Shown: one piece after another, positions 34,816 through 43,527 of the stretch
Numbering within the stretch: the first letter of the stretch is position 1
Layout: each line of letters starts with the position of its first letter
DNA from: Pseudosulfitobacter koreensis
Lineage (GTDB): Bacteria; Pseudomonadota; Alphaproteobacteria; Rhodobacterales; Rhodobacteraceae
Assembly (NCBI RefSeq): GCF_024733015.1
Contig: NZ_JANKJG010000011.1
Location: forward strand, 1-64,000
DNA length: 64,000 nt
Direction of reading: 5' to 3'
Made by a program: the position numbers and the translations under genes
Notes under the pieces: generated by a model
The model's input: only the letters and a program-made list of their open reading frames with translations
Told to the model about the DNA's origin: nothing
Databases searched by the model: none

Positions 34816-35577
34816 ATGACACATATCTATTCCGACACATTCTTTGACTATATCGACCAGGGCGCGCGCCGCTCGGCGCAACAGCTTCTGGGGCTTTTGG
34901 GTCCGTGGCTTGCCCCCACATCGGTGCTGGATCTGGGATCGGGACGCGGTGTGTGGCTGGACGAATGGCGCAAGACCGGCGTGGCCGACGTGCTGGCCGT
35001 CGATGGCGACTATGTGAACCGCGACCAGCTTGCGGTGCCGCGCGAAGATTTCATGGCCGCCGACCTGACCGCGCCGGTGTTCACCGACCGCCGGTTCGAT
35101 CTGGCGCAAAGCCTGGAGGTGGGCGAGCACCTGCCGACATCCGCGTCGGAAACGCTGGTGGACAGTCTGACGCGCGCCTCTGACCGGGTGCTGTTTTCCG
35201 CAGCCGTGACCGGACAGGGCGGCGAGTTTCACGTCAACGAGCAGCCGCTGTCGTTCTGGCAGGACCTGTTCGCGGCGCGCGGATACACCGCCTATGACTG
35301 CATCCGCCCGCATCTGGCGAAGAACCGCGATGTCGAGCCGTGGTATCGTTATAACGCGGTCCTGTATGTCAACGAGGCAGGCCGCAAGGGTCTGCCCGAG
35401 AGCGTGACCAAACATGCGGTGCCGCAGGGCGCTGCCGTGCAAAACGGCGGCGATGCGATCTGGCGGTTGCGCCGTGCCGTCGTGTCGACGCTGCCGCGCG
35501 GCACCGTGACCCGCATCGCGCAGGTGCGCGCCAGGATCATCGCGATGAACGCGCCCGGCAAGACAGGTGCCGCTTGA
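34816..35577 (+). CDS. SAM-dependent methyltransferase in the gtr cluster
   Basis: 253 residues from ATG 34816. The Rossmann methyltransferase motif I is VLDLGSGRGVWLDEW near 37-51, with an acidic motif II (VLAVDGD) and a LEVGEHLP segment typical of class I small-molecule methyltransferases. The C-terminal part is not recognised. Its position between gtrA and the GtrC-like gene suggests methylation of a surface sugar or lipid-linked intermediate. The end overlaps the next start by a TTGA tetranucleotide. Confidence 0.85.
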   Translation: MTHIYSDTFFDYIDQGARRSAQQLLGLLGPWLAPTSVLDLGSGRGVWLDEWRKTGVADVLAVDGDYVNRDQLAVPREDFMAADLTAPVFTDRRFDLAQSLEVGEHLPTSASETLVDSLTRASDRVLFSAAVTGQGGEFHVNEQPLSFWQDLFAARGYTAYDCIRPHLAKNRDVEPWYRYNAVLYVNEAGRKGLPESVTKHAVPQGAAVQNGGDAIWRLRRAVVSTLPRGTVTRIAQVRARIIAMNAPGKTGAA

Positions 35578-37037
35578 CCCTCGCGGCGGATGTGCCGGGT
35601 GACGCTGGGCTGACGACACGCGCGCGTGCCGAAGACCGGCCCGCCGCGCTGCGTCTGGGGCCCGTGGTTGCGCTGGCGCTGCTGGCGGTCCTTGCGATTT
35701 CGCTGCCCAATCTGATCGACCCCTTCATGCGCCATGATGATTATCCGGCGCTGTTCGCGGAAGGGAAATGGTTCTGGGAAAAGACCCTGAACGAAGGTCG
35801 GTGGCTGAATTACCTCTGGCATATTCGCGGGTTCGTCACGCCGTCCTGGCTGAACTTTGCCGTTTATCAGGCGCTTTGGGCCGTGCTGGCCGCCGCCATT
35901 GCCGTAGCTGCGATGGGGCGCGACGGGCATCCGTGGTTCGCGCGCGTACTGGCACTTTTTATCCTGATCGCCCCGCCCGCCACGTTGATTTCGCTGTGGT
36001 TTAACACGCTGATCCCCGGTCTTGCCGTTGTCACGCTGTTTGCGGTGATCGCGTGCTGGGTGACGCCGCGGACGTTGCGCACGCTGTTGCCGCTGTTCGT
36101 GATCGTCAGTTTCTGGGCCTATACCACCTATCCGCTGCTGTTGCTGGCGGTCTGCCTGGTGCGCACCGAGAAGCGCAGCCTGCGCGACCTGATCGGGCTG
36201 TGCACGCTGTTCGTAGCCAGTTTTGCCGCCGCCGTGCTGCTGACCTATACGCTGAACTGGTACGTGCACGGCATCTTTGGCGTGCCGCTGGCGGACTGGC
36301 GCGAAGCCACGCCTGCGGCGGATCTGGCGGGCATGGTCGCGAACCTGGGCGTTCTGCGCGAGACCTTTGCGACGCTGCTGGATGTGACCAGCTATGGCTT
36401 TATGCCTGCATCCTATTTCCACATCGCGATGCTGGTGCTGGCCACGCTGATGATGCTGCGTCTGGCCCCGATGGAGACGCTGTATCTGCATGCGGGCATG
36501 CTGATGGGCATGGGGCTGATCGTGCTGCAGGTGCTCAAGCTGGGCGTGCAGGTGCCGCCGCGGACGTTCCTGTTTGCCTGGGTTTTCTATGCGCTGATCT
36601 TTTTGCGCACGGCGGCCCTGCTGAGCCGTCTGGACCACGGTGGCGGCCTGCGCGGACGCATCGCGCGCAATCTGGCGCTGCTGGTGGTGCTGAGCTATCT
36701 GTTGCAGACCTTCAACCAGTACACGATCTATCGCCCCTGGCAGGCCGAGACGCGCACGCTGGCAGAGGTTGCCGAGGCGTCCGAAGGGCCGATCCTGATC
36801 TATGGCCCGCTGGACAAGCTGAGCAGCTACGAGGGCGCATATGTGCAGTCGGAGATGGCGATGGTGTTCCGCATGCGGCAGGTCGCCGAGCGCGAAGTCC
36901 TGATCTGTGACAGCGACCCCGACGCCTGCGCCAAGGTGGTATCGTCACGGGCAGAAGCCAACCAGCCGCCTGCCCTTCGGGTCGAGGTGACGACGATGGG
37001 GGAAGAGACCCGCCTGAGCTTGCCGCAGGGGTCATGA
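35574..37037 (+). CDS. polytopic membrane protein, GtrC/glucosyltransferase-like
   Basis: 487 residues starting at TTG 35574, coupled to the methyltransferase by overlap. Ten or so transmembrane helices are visible (first at 30-46, last at about 365-380), with an acidic RHDDYPAL motif in the first periplasmic loop, as in GT-C enzymes that use polyprenyl-phosphate sugars, and a soluble C-terminal tail (about 390-487). In phage serotype-conversion clusters the third gene encodes the acceptor-specific glucosyltransferase GtrC; this is the likely counterpart. Acceptor unknown. Confidence 0.75.
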   Translation: MTLAADVPGDAGLTTRARAEDRPAALRLGPVVALALLAVLAISLPNLIDPFMRHDDYPALFAEGKWFWEKTLNEGRWLNYLWHIRGFVTPSWLNFAVYQALWAVLAAAIAVAAMGRDGHPWFARVLALFILIAPPATLISLWFNTLIPGLAVVTLFAVIACWVTPRTLRTLLPLFVIVSFWAYTTYPLLLLAVCLVRTEKRSLRDLIGLCTLFVASFAAAVLLTYTLNWYVHGIFGVPLADWREATPAADLAGMVANLGVLRETFATLLDVTSYGFMPASYFHIAMLVLATLMMLRLAPMETLYLHAGMLMGMGLIVLQVLKLGVQVPPRTFLFAWVFYALIFLRTAALLSRLDHGGGLRGRIARNLALLVVLSYLLQTFNQYTIYRPWQAETRTLAEVAEASEGPILIYGPLDKLSSYEGAYVQSEMAMVFRMRQVAEREVLICDSDPDACAKVVSSRAEANQPPALRVEVTTMGEETRLSLPQGS

Positions 37038-37072
37038 TCCCTGCGGGCGGCGGTGACGGATTGAAAAGCTGA

Positions 37073-37149
37073 TGGCGATCCCTGAAGGACTCGAACCCTC
37101 AACCTGCTGATTAGAAGTCAGCTGCTCTATCCGGTTGAGCTAAGGGACC
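37073..37149 (-). tRNA. tRNA-Arg (anticodon TCT)
   Basis: On the minus strand the 77-base gene begins GGTCCCT, which pairs with AGGGATC with one G-U, and ends in an encoded CCA. The anticodon stem GCTGA/TCAGC holds loop CTTCTAA with anticodon TCT. The T-loop is TTCGAGT. It decodes AGA and AGG arginine codons, rare in this GC-rich genome. Confidence 0.96.
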
Positions 37150-37246
37150 GCTTGGGCGTGGTTATGGTCCAAGCCGCGCGGTGCATCAAGGGGAACCATG
37201 CAATCCGCCGTGTGTTGAGGTGTTATCACACAAAGGGAGAACCATC

Positions 37247-37765
37247 ATGCGACTGACAAAGACACTTCTCGCCACGACATTGTGCTTGCCGCTGGCCCTG
37301 CCCGCCTTTGCCGAAGGGCACATGAGCCCGGACGCCGTGGCCGACGTGCAGGGGCCGGAGATTTCCGGCACTGTCGGCCTGAACAACACCCTCTCGGGCC
37401 GCACGCTGGTGCAGATCGACCTGAGCGGCGTGCCCGAGGGCGTGCACGGCGTGCACCTGCACGAGACCGGCGATTGCTCTGCGCCCGATTTCACATCGGC
37501 GGGGGGGCACATTGCGGGGGACCAGATGCACGGCGTTCTGGCCGAAAATGGCCCGCATCCGGGTGACATGCCAAACATGACCGTGGGCGCCGACGGCGTG
37601 CTGAAGGCGGACGTGTTTCTGGAGCTTCTGGACATGGAAAGCATGATCATGGACGGCGATGGCGCCGCGTTCATCGTGCATTCGGGTGCCGATGATTACA
37701 CATCGCAACCGTCCGGGGATGCCGGATCGCGCATCGCCTGTGGCGTGTTCATGGCTGCCGACTAA
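37247..37765 (+). CDS. sodC: Cu/Zn superoxide dismutase, periplasmic
   Basis: 172 residues from ATG 37247, with signal peptide MRLTKTLLATTLCLPLALPA cleaved near residue 22. Metal ligands are in place: H70 and H72 in GVHLHETGDC, H88 in GGHIAG, H95/H104 with D107 for zinc, and H145 in FIVHSGADDY; C77 and C165 probably form the conserved disulphide. The enzyme removes superoxide in the periplasm. It is preceded by AAAGGGAGA, stands alone after tRNA-Arg and is convergent with the MYG1-family gene. Confidence 0.95.
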   Translation: MRLTKTLLATTLCLPLALPAFAEGHMSPDAVADVQGPEISGTVGLNNTLSGRTLVQIDLSGVPEGVHGVHLHETGDCSAPDFTSAGGHIAGDQMHGVLAENGPHPGDMPNMTVGADGVLKADVFLELLDMESMIMDGDGAAFIVHSGADDYTSQPSGDAGSRIACGVFMAAD

Positions 37766-37787
37766 GCCGACGATCAAGCCGGGGCGG

Positions 37788-38708
37788 CTATTCCGCCTCG
37801 GCCACGGCCAATTGCGCCAGTCGCAGGATCGCGTCGCGGCTGTCTGCGACCGCGATGAACCGCCCGTTGTGGCAGAATTTCGCGCCGGTGACGCCCGAGG
37901 CTGCCTCAAATGCCGCATCGGTCAGGCCCGCCCAGGCTGCGGGCAGATCGGCGCGGGTATCGAACGTGTCGTCGCCGGTGCGGATCGTGGTCAGCGCCCA
38001 GTCTGACCCGCGCGGGTGGACCACGAACAGCAGATGATCGGCGCCCGACGCCTCGACGCCCGCGCGGAACGGCATGCCCATCGGCAATTCCAGCACGCGG
38101 TTGTCGCCTGCCGCTTCGATCGCGGCCAGCACCATCGCCTCGGCGCGGTGCTTGGCGGCGCGGCGGTTGACTTGCGCCTCGACGAAGGCGCGGGCGACGG
38201 GAAGGGCCGCCATGAACGCGCGGTCATCGGCATCCTCCGCCGGATCGTCAAATGCAGGTTTGAGGCTTTCGAGCAGGACAGGCAGCGTCATGCCCGCAAA
38301 GATCGGCCCCGCCTCGGAGGCGTTCACGGCACCGTTGTCCAGCAGATCGACAGGCAGCACGAAATTGCGGTCGACCGAGGCATGGATGGCGTCGATATCG
38401 CGCGCAGGCACATCCATCGCGGCAAGGTAGTCGCGCCCGTACTGCGCCCAGATCAGCCCGAACGAGCTGTAGGGCTGGCCATCTTCGCGCAGGGGATTGG
38501 GGCGCTGGTGGTGGTCGAAGATCTGCGCGGCGGCATCGAACTGCCCCCCCACATCATAGATGATGCGATCAGAGCCGGGCGTGATCCACGCCTTGTCGCG
38601 GCTGCGGATCAGGGCGGCGTCGGGAAACAGGCGCGTCAGGAGGACCGACGACAGAAGTTCATCGGCGTGAAAGCCGCCCGAATGGGTCACGAGGTGGGCG
38701 ATGGTCAT
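37788..38708 (-). CDS. MYG1 family protein (DHH-like metal-dependent hydrolase)
   Basis: 306 residues from ATG 38706-38708 (MTIAHLVTHSGGFHADELLS). The family signature THSGGFHADE near the start, DVGGQFDAAAQIFDHHQ and the catalytic-looking DHH are visible, followed by VDRNFVLPVDLLDNGAV and the C-terminal GAKFCHNGRFIAV. MYG1 proteins are predicted exonucleases or phosphoesterases related to the DHH family; the eukaryotic member acts on RNA. The bacterial function is unsettled. An upstream extension exists but lies in low-conservation sequence. Confidence 0.92.
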   Translation of the reverse strand: MTIAHLVTHSGGFHADELLSSVLLTRLFPDAALIRSRDKAWITPGSDRIIYDVGGQFDAAAQIFDHHQRPNPLREDGQPYSSFGLIWAQYGRDYLAAMDVPARDIDAIHASVDRNFVLPVDLLDNGAVNASEAGPIFAGMTLPVLLESLKPAFDDPAEDADDRAFMAALPVARAFVEAQVNRRAAKHRAEAMVLAAIEAAGDNRVLELPMGMPFRAGVEASGADHLLFVVHPRGSDWALTTIRTGDDTFDTRADLPAAWAGLTDAAFEAASGVTGAKFCHNGRFIAVADSRDAILRLAQLAVAEAE

Positions 38709-38796
38709 GGCATGGCCTTGGGTCTGGGGCGACCCCGTGGGCTGCCGTTTTTTGGGGTATCGGAGAGGCGCGCGAACGCCCGTCGCTTCCCGTCGC

Positions 38797-39108
38797 CTAG
38801 TGCGTCCAGACACCGCGACGGTTGGTGGCGAAGTTGTCGCCGTAGCCGCCCGAACGGATGTTCGGCTTGCGCTTGTTGGGGTCTTGCACCACCGCGTCGA
38901 TGCCGTTTTCGCGGGCGTAATCCTCGGCCTGCTCGCGGGTGTCGAAACGCAGGCGCACCTGGGCCTGGGTGTCGTCGGAGGAGGTCCAGCCCATCAGCGG
39001 GTCGACCGTGCGCGCGGTCGCGGGGATGAATTCCAGCACCCAGCCCTTGGTGCGCGCATTGCCCGAGGACATGGCGGTCTTGGCGGGTTGGTAGATTCGT
39101 GCGCGCAT
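38797..39108 (-). CDS. NADH dehydrogenase accessory subunit, NDUFS4/ETC complex I family
   Basis: 103 residues from ATG 39106-39108. The opening [18 protein letters not shown], then [28 protein letters not shown] and [16 protein letters not shown] are the hallmark of the alphaproteobacterial homologue of mitochondrial NDUFS4 (18 kDa, AQDQ subunit). It is an accessory subunit of respiratory complex I on the cytoplasmic arm, encoded away from the nuo operon as in relatives. Confidence 0.93.
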   Translation of the reverse strand: MRARIYQPAKTAMSSGNARTKGWVLEFIPATARTVDPLMGWTSSDDTQAQVRLRFDTREQAEDYARENGIDAVVQDPNKRKPNIRSGGYGDNFATNRRGVWTH

Positions 39109-39245
39109 GGACAGGCTCCTGTTCTGACGTCTTGCATATATCGGCAATTTCGCCGCTTGGGGCAAGATGCGTTTTGACGCGGGGGCTGGGGGGCGCCCCC
39201 GTGCGCGCGACATGCAAAGAGTTGACCGGTTTCAGTTTCGATGCG

Positions 39246-39260
39246 TTAACTATTTGGTAA
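39246..39260. promoter_or_regulatory. CtrA-like site (TTAA-N7-GTAA) upstream of a small exported protein
   Basis: TTAAC at 39246-39250 and GTAA at 39257-39260 give TTAA-N7-GTAA, one mismatch from the full CtrA consensus, 25 bases before the start at 39285. It could be chance. Confidence 0.35.
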
Positions 39261-39284
39261 TCTTTTTATCAAAGGTCAAAAAAC

Positions 39285-39473
39285 ATGAAATATCTTGCAA
39301 TTCTTTCCTTTTGTGCTGCCTCGGCCGTGTCCGCGCCCGTTCTGGCGAAAACGGGGCCTGTCCAGCTTACTCTCGCTGGCCAGACGACCATTGCACACAG
39401 CGGCGGCTGCCGGAAATCTTCGCCTCCAGGCCAGTGCTGCCACGGCGGGTCGCAGCCCGTGCATTGCCACTGA
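39285..39473 (+). CDS. cysteine/histidine-rich small exported peptide
   Basis: 62 residues from ATG 39285. Residues 1-21 (MKYLAILSFCAASAVSAPVLA) are a Sec signal peptide. The 41-residue mature part ends in GGCRKSSPPGQCCHGGSQPVHCH, with four Cys and three His in 23 residues, suggesting metal binding or disulphides. I recall similar CCH and HCH tails in short exported alphaproteobacterial proteins, without known function. A CtrA-like site lies directly upstream. Confidence 0.65.
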   Translation: MKYLAILSFCAASAVSAPVLAKTGPVQLTLAGQTTIAHSGGCRKSSPPGQCCHGGSQPVHCH

Positions 39474-39610
39474 TACCGCGCACGATCTGGCAGCGCTGAA
39501 CGGGAGAGATTCGCAGCGGGCAATGCTGACAAAAACTGACATCAATGGCCTGCCTGCCCCTTGCGCCCTGCGCGAAACGGACCAAGTTGGGGAATGAAAG
39601 CGAGACTGCC

Positions 39611-41812
39611 ATGCCCTATGCCCACTCCGACTCTTCTGCGCCGGTGCTGTCGAACCCTGCGCCGGATGTAAAGAACCGCCCCAAGCTGGAGGGCGGACAG
39701 CGGTTCACCATGCACACGGAGTTCGAGGCGGCGGGCGACCAGCCGACGGCGATTGCGGAGCTGACCGAGGGCGTCAACGCGGGCGAGCGCGATCAGGTGC
39801 TGTTGGGGGCGACGGGCACGGGCAAGACGTTCACCATGGCGAAGGTGATCGAGGAGACCCAGCGCCCCGCGATCATCCTGGCCCCGAACAAGACGCTGGC
39901 GGCGCAGCTTTACGGCGAGTTCAAGGGGTTCTTTCCCGACAACGCGGTCGAGTATTTCGTCAGCTATTACGATTATTACCAGCCCGAAGCCTACGTGGCG
40001 CGGTCGGACACCTTCATCGAGAAGGAAAGCCAGATCAACGAACAGATCGACCGCATGCGCCACTCGGCGACGCGGGCACTGTTGGAGCGCGACGACGTGA
40101 TCATCGTGGCGTCGGTGTCGTGCATCTATGGCATCGGCTCGGTCGAGACCTATGGCGCGATGACGCAGGATCTGAAGGTCGGGCAGAGTTACGACCAGCG
40201 GCAGGTGATCGCCGATCTGGTGGCGCAGCAGTACAAACGCAACGATTCCGCGTTCTTTCGCGGGGCGTTCCGGGTGCGTGGCGATGCGCTGGAGATCTTT
40301 CCCGCGCACCTTGATGACCGTGCGTGGCGGCTGTCGTTCTTTGGCGAGGAGCTGGAGAGCATCACGGAATTCGACCCGCTGACCGGCGAGAAGACCGCGA
40401 ACATGGATCATATCCGGGTCTATGCCAACAGCCACTATGTGACTCCGAAGCCGACGATGAGCCAGGCCATCATCGGCATCAAGAAAGAGCTGCGGATGCG
40501 GCTGGACCAACTGGTCGGCGAAGGCAAGCTGCTGGAGGCGCAGCGGCTGGAGCAGCGGACGAATTTCGATCTGGAAATGCTGGAGGCCACGGGCGTCTGC
40601 AACGGCATCGAGAACTATTCGCGCTATCTGACGGGCCGCGCGCCGGGCGAGCCGCCCCCCACCCTGTTCGAGTTCATTCCCGACAATGCCATCGTCTTTG
40701 CCGATGAAAGCCACGTGAGCGTGCCGCAGATCGGGGGCATGTACAAAGGCGACTTTCGGCGCAAGATGACGCTGGCGGAACACGGGTTCCGGTTGCCGTC
40801 GTGCATGGACAACCGGCCCCTGAAGTTCGAGGAATGGGACGCGATGCGCCCGCAATCGGTGTTCGTCAGCGCCACGCCCGCCGCCTGGGAGATCGAGCAG
40901 ACCGGCGGCGTGTTCACCGAACAGGTGATCCGCCCCACCGGCCTCATCGACCCCTATATCGAGATCCGCCCCGTCGAGATGCAGGTCGATGACCTGTTGG
41001 ACGAAGTGCGCAAGGTCGCGGCCAAGGGGATGCGGACGCTGTGCACCACGCTGACCAAACGCATGGCCGAAGACCTGACCGAATACATGCACGAACAGGG
41101 CATCCGCGTGCGCTATATGCACAGTGACATCGACACGATCGAGCGGATCGAGATCCTGCGCGACCTGCGACTGGGTGCTTTCGACGTGCTGATCGGGATC
41201 AACCTGCTGCGCGAGGGGTTGGACATTCCCGAGTGCGGGCTGGTGGCCATTCTGGACGCGGACAAGGAAGGGTTTTTGCGATCTGAAACCTCGTTGGTGC
41301 AGACCATCGGGCGGGCGGCGCGCAATGCCGACGGGCGGGTGATCATGTACGCCGACCGCATCACCGGCAGCATGGAACGCGCGATGGGCGAAACCGAGCG
41401 TCGCCGCAACAAGCAGATCGCCTATAACATCGAACACGGGATCACCCCCGCGACGGTGAAGAAGAACGTCGAGGACATTCTGGCGGGGCTCTACAAGGGC
41501 GACACCGACCAGAGCCGCGTCACCGCCAAGATCGACAAGGGGCTCGCGGGCGGCAACCTTCAGGCGGTTCTGGACGGTCTGCGCACCGACATGCGCAAGG
41601 CCGCCGAGAACCTGGAGTTCGAAGAGGCCGCAAGGCTGCGCGACGAGGTCAAACGGCTGGAAGCGGTCGATCTGGTGGTCGCCGACGATCCGATGGCGCG
41701 GCAATACGCGGTGGAAAAGGCCGTGGGCGACGCACAGAAGGCATCTGGCCGCAGCACCGGAGGCCGCGGCGGCATGCGCGGCGGCAAGTCACGGTACGGG
41801 GGGAAGCGGTAG
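39611..41812 (+). CDS. uvrB: excinuclease ABC subunit B
   Basis: 733 residues from ATG 39611, normal for UvrB. Walker A is G66-A-T-G-T-G-K-T at 66-73, the beta-hairpin region [11 protein letters not shown] follows, and the helicase motifs include [15 protein letters not shown] and [10 protein letters not shown] near 580. The C-terminal UVR domain ([17 protein letters not shown]) binds UvrC. It verifies DNA damage and loads UvrC in nucleotide excision repair. An extended N-terminal 30 residues before the core is common in alphaproteobacteria. Confidence 0.98.
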   Translation: MPYAHSDSSAPVLSNPAPDVKNRPKLEGGQRFTMHTEFEAAGDQPTAIAELTEGVNAGERDQVLLGATGTGKTFTMAKVIEETQRPAIILAPNKTLAAQLYGEFKGFFPDNAVEYFVSYYDYYQPEAYVARSDTFIEKESQINEQIDRMRHSATRALLERDDVIIVASVSCIYGIGSVETYGAMTQDLKVGQSYDQRQVIADLVAQQYKRNDSAFFRGAFRVRGDALEIFPAHLDDRAWRLSFFGEELESITEFDPLTGEKTANMDHIRVYANSHYVTPKPTMSQAIIGIKKELRMRLDQLVGEGKLLEAQRLEQRTNFDLEMLEATGVCNGIENYSRYLTGRAPGEPPPTLFEFIPDNAIVFADESHVSVPQIGGMYKGDFRRKMTLAEHGFRLPSCMDNRPLKFEEWDAMRPQSVFVSATPAAWEIEQTGGVFTEQVIRPTGLIDPYIEIRPVEMQVDDLLDEVRKVAAKGMRTLCTTLTKRMAEDLTEYMHEQGIRVRYMHSDIDTIERIEILRDLRLGAFDVLIGINLLREGLDIPECGLVAILDADKEGFLRSETSLVQTIGRAARNADGRVIMYADRITGSMERAMGETERRRNKQIAYNIEHGITPATVKKNVEDILAGLYKGDTDQSRVTAKIDKGLAGGNLQAVLDGLRTDMRKAAENLEFEEAARLRDEVKRLEAVDLVVADDPMARQYAVEKAVGDAQKASGRSTGGRGGMRGGKSRYGGKR

Positions 41813-41821
41813 GGGTTTGCC

Positions 41822-42373
41822 CTACCCCCGGAACCCCGTTTCCAGCACCACGGGGACGACGATGTCTTCCTCGTCGGTCAGGTGGCGTTCCAGCAGGGTG
41901 CCGAAGTTGGTCAGGGTGTCGCGGAAGGTGCCGACTTCGCCGCCCTGAAGCACGGCGTTCGCGCCGTCGGCCATGCCGTGCAGCAGGCCGTCCATCGCCA
42001 GGTGGTCGCTTTCCAGCAGGTCGAAGGCCTTTTCGATGCGGCCATCGAGCTGGATCAGCTGCGGGAAGTAATGCGCGTCTTCGATGTGGTGGTGGCCGTG
42101 CAATTCGTTCAGCAGCGCGCCCGCGTAATGTGACAGGCGCGGCGCGTAGTCGTTGAAGGCGATCTTGCGGTCCATCACCTTTTCGGCGTCCTGGTTCAGC
42201 AGGTCCATCAGCTGGCGGAACATCATGTGCCGCTGCATCCAGAACTGGATCATCTGGTTGAAATTCTCGTGCTGTTCCCACGTGCCGCGCGGATAGGCAT
42301 CGGCCAGCACGCGCAGGCTGTCGGGAAGGCCGTCGCGCTGATCGAGCGCCAGAAGATGAGCGGGTTTTACCAT
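41822..42373 (-). CDS. hemerythrin HHE-domain protein
   Basis: 183 residues from ATG 42371-42373. Four-helix-bundle hemerythrin features are seen: WEQHENFNQMIQFW, the H-x-E iron ligands in LHGHHHIEDAHYFPQL and HLTDEEDIVVPVVLE near the C-terminus. Such cytosolic di-iron proteins bind oxygen or nitric oxide, or act in redox sensing. It is convergent with uvrB, nine bases apart, and transcribed alone. Confidence 0.92.
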   Translation of the reverse strand: MVKPAHLLALDQRDGLPDSLRVLADAYPRGTWEQHENFNQMIQFWMQRHMMFRQLMDLLNQDAEKVMDRKIAFNDYAPRLSHYAGALLNELHGHHHIEDAHYFPQLIQLDGRIEKAFDLLESDHLAMDGLLHGMADGANAVLQGGEVGTFRDTLTNFGTLLERHLTDEEDIVVPVVLETGFRG

Positions 42374-42504
42374 GCCAAAGGCCTATCATGCGGCACGCCC
42401 ACGCTCAACGTGCGCAACTGCACCGAGGGTCTGCACTGGTGCAAGATGCAGGCCCCCAAGGGGCTGCGACGGGTTGCAAGCCTATGGCCGAAACGGACCA
42501 TCTG

Positions 42505-42648
42505 TCAGGCAGCGGGGTCCGTCGCGGGCGATGCGTCGATGGTGTGGTCGCCCACATCTTCGATCTGGTCGAGGTCGATCAGGTAAACACCTGCGATGAT
42601 TGCCAGAATGGCAAGGACAGCAAGGGCGATCTTTGCTCCGGTGCTCAT
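42505..42648 (-). CDS. 47-residue single-pass membrane protein
   Basis: ATG 42646-42648 follows AGGAGAC at good spacing and opens 47 codons. Residues 4-24 (GAKIALAVLAILAIIAGVYL) form one transmembrane helix, followed by an acidic periplasmic or cytosolic tail (DLDQIEDVGDHTIDASPA). No family recognised. The strong ribosome binding site and clear membrane segment argue for a real gene of unknown role. Confidence 0.65.
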   Translation of the reverse strand: MSTGAKIALAVLAILAIIAGVYLIDLDQIEDVGDHTIDASPATDPAA

Positions 42649-42745
42649 GACGGTCTCCTGTGAACGCTTTGAAATCCTGTGTTTGTCGTCAGTTAACCGC
42701 AGGGGCGGCGGGTTGGTTCCCCGGATGGGCGCGCGTGGGTGCACG

Positions 42746-42760
42746 GTAACGCCCTGTTAA
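42746..42760. promoter_or_regulatory. CtrA-like site (GTAA-N7-TTAACC)
   Basis: GTAA at 42746-42749 and TTAA at 42757-42760 are seven bases apart, and the right half continues as TTAACCAT, the classic CtrA half-site. It lies 44 bases before the exported protein at 42804. Confidence 0.4.
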
Positions 42761-42803
42761 CCATGTCTCGCCCAAGATGAAGGTCCACTTCGGGGGGATC
42801 GTC

Positions 42804-43466
42804 ATGCGTCTGCGGATCGCCATCCTTTGCGCCAGCCTGTGCGCAGCGTCCGCCGACGCGGGTGCGTGGCTGCGCGAACAGGGGACGGGGTTTGCCGCGA
42901 CCTCGACGGGGGTGACCGACCAGTTCAATGCGCAGAACGGGTTCTATCTGGAATACGGGCTGACCGCTGGGACCACCGTGGGGCTGGACATCGACATGAG
43001 GCTGACGCAGGCGGGGCAATCGGGCAGCGGCCATGTCTTTGCCCGCCGCGCCCTGCCGTTCGGGGGCAAGGGCGTCTGGGCCTATCAGATCGGTCTGGGC
43101 GCTGCGTTTCAGGATGTGGCGGTGACACCGCTGGCAAAGCTGGGCCTGAGCTATGGGCGGGGCATCAAGCTGGGGAAATATGACGGCTGGCTGGCGGTGG
43201 ACAGCGCCGCGCAGTGGGATTTCGGCACCTCGGTGCGCAGCCTGAAGGTCGACACCACGGCGGGTCTGACATTCAACGAGCACAGCAAGGCGATGGTGCA
43301 GCTGTTCTGGACAGCCGACAGCCTGGGCACCAGCAGCGCGACCCTGACGCCGTCCTATGTCTATACGCCGGAGCGCGGCAGGTTCAGCTATGTCGTGGGG
43401 GTCGAGGCGATCCGGGGGCGATCCGAGCGCTATGGGATCAAGCTGGGACTTTGGAGCGATTTTTGA
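42804..43466 (+). CDS. exported outer-membrane-type beta protein
   Basis: 220 residues from ATG 42804 after GGGGGGATC; an in-frame ATG at 42777 would add nine residues. MRLRIAILCASLCAASADAG is a signal peptide. The mature chain alternates polar and aromatic residues in strands (GFYLEYGLTAGTTVGLDIDM, YQIGLGAAFQ, FSYVVGVEAI) and ends in LGLWSDF with a terminal Phe, the usual BAM-recognised signature of outer-membrane barrels. It looks like the uncharacterised 8- to 12-strand barrel-type proteins of roseobacters. Function unknown. A near-consensus CtrA site lies upstream. Confidence 0.7.
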   Translation: MRLRIAILCASLCAASADAGAWLREQGTGFAATSTGVTDQFNAQNGFYLEYGLTAGTTVGLDIDMRLTQAGQSGSGHVFARRALPFGGKGVWAYQIGLGAAFQDVAVTPLAKLGLSYGRGIKLGKYDGWLAVDSAAQWDFGTSVRSLKVDTTAGLTFNEHSKAMVQLFWTADSLGTSSATLTPSYVYTPERGRFSYVVGVEAIRGRSERYGIKLGLWSDF

Positions 43467-43482
43467 GAGGGAGATGGCAAAA

Positions 43483-43509
43483 GGCCCGCACCGGAGGGAG
43501 ATGCGGGCC
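43483..43509 (-). terminator. intrinsic terminator for the beta-helix protein gene
   Basis: GGCCCGCA at 43483-43490 and TGCGGGCC at 43502-43509 form a perfect 8-bp hairpin with an 11-base loop. On the minus strand it is followed by TTTT, so it should terminate the gene ending at 43528. It also lies just after the stop of the rightward exported protein gene. Confidence 0.75.
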
Positions 43510-43527
43510 CTGAAACGACGGGCCCCC

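Noticed and set aside
39542-41704. 720-codon open frame opposite uvrB
   Set aside because: Antisense shadow; the forward frame is an unambiguous UvrB.
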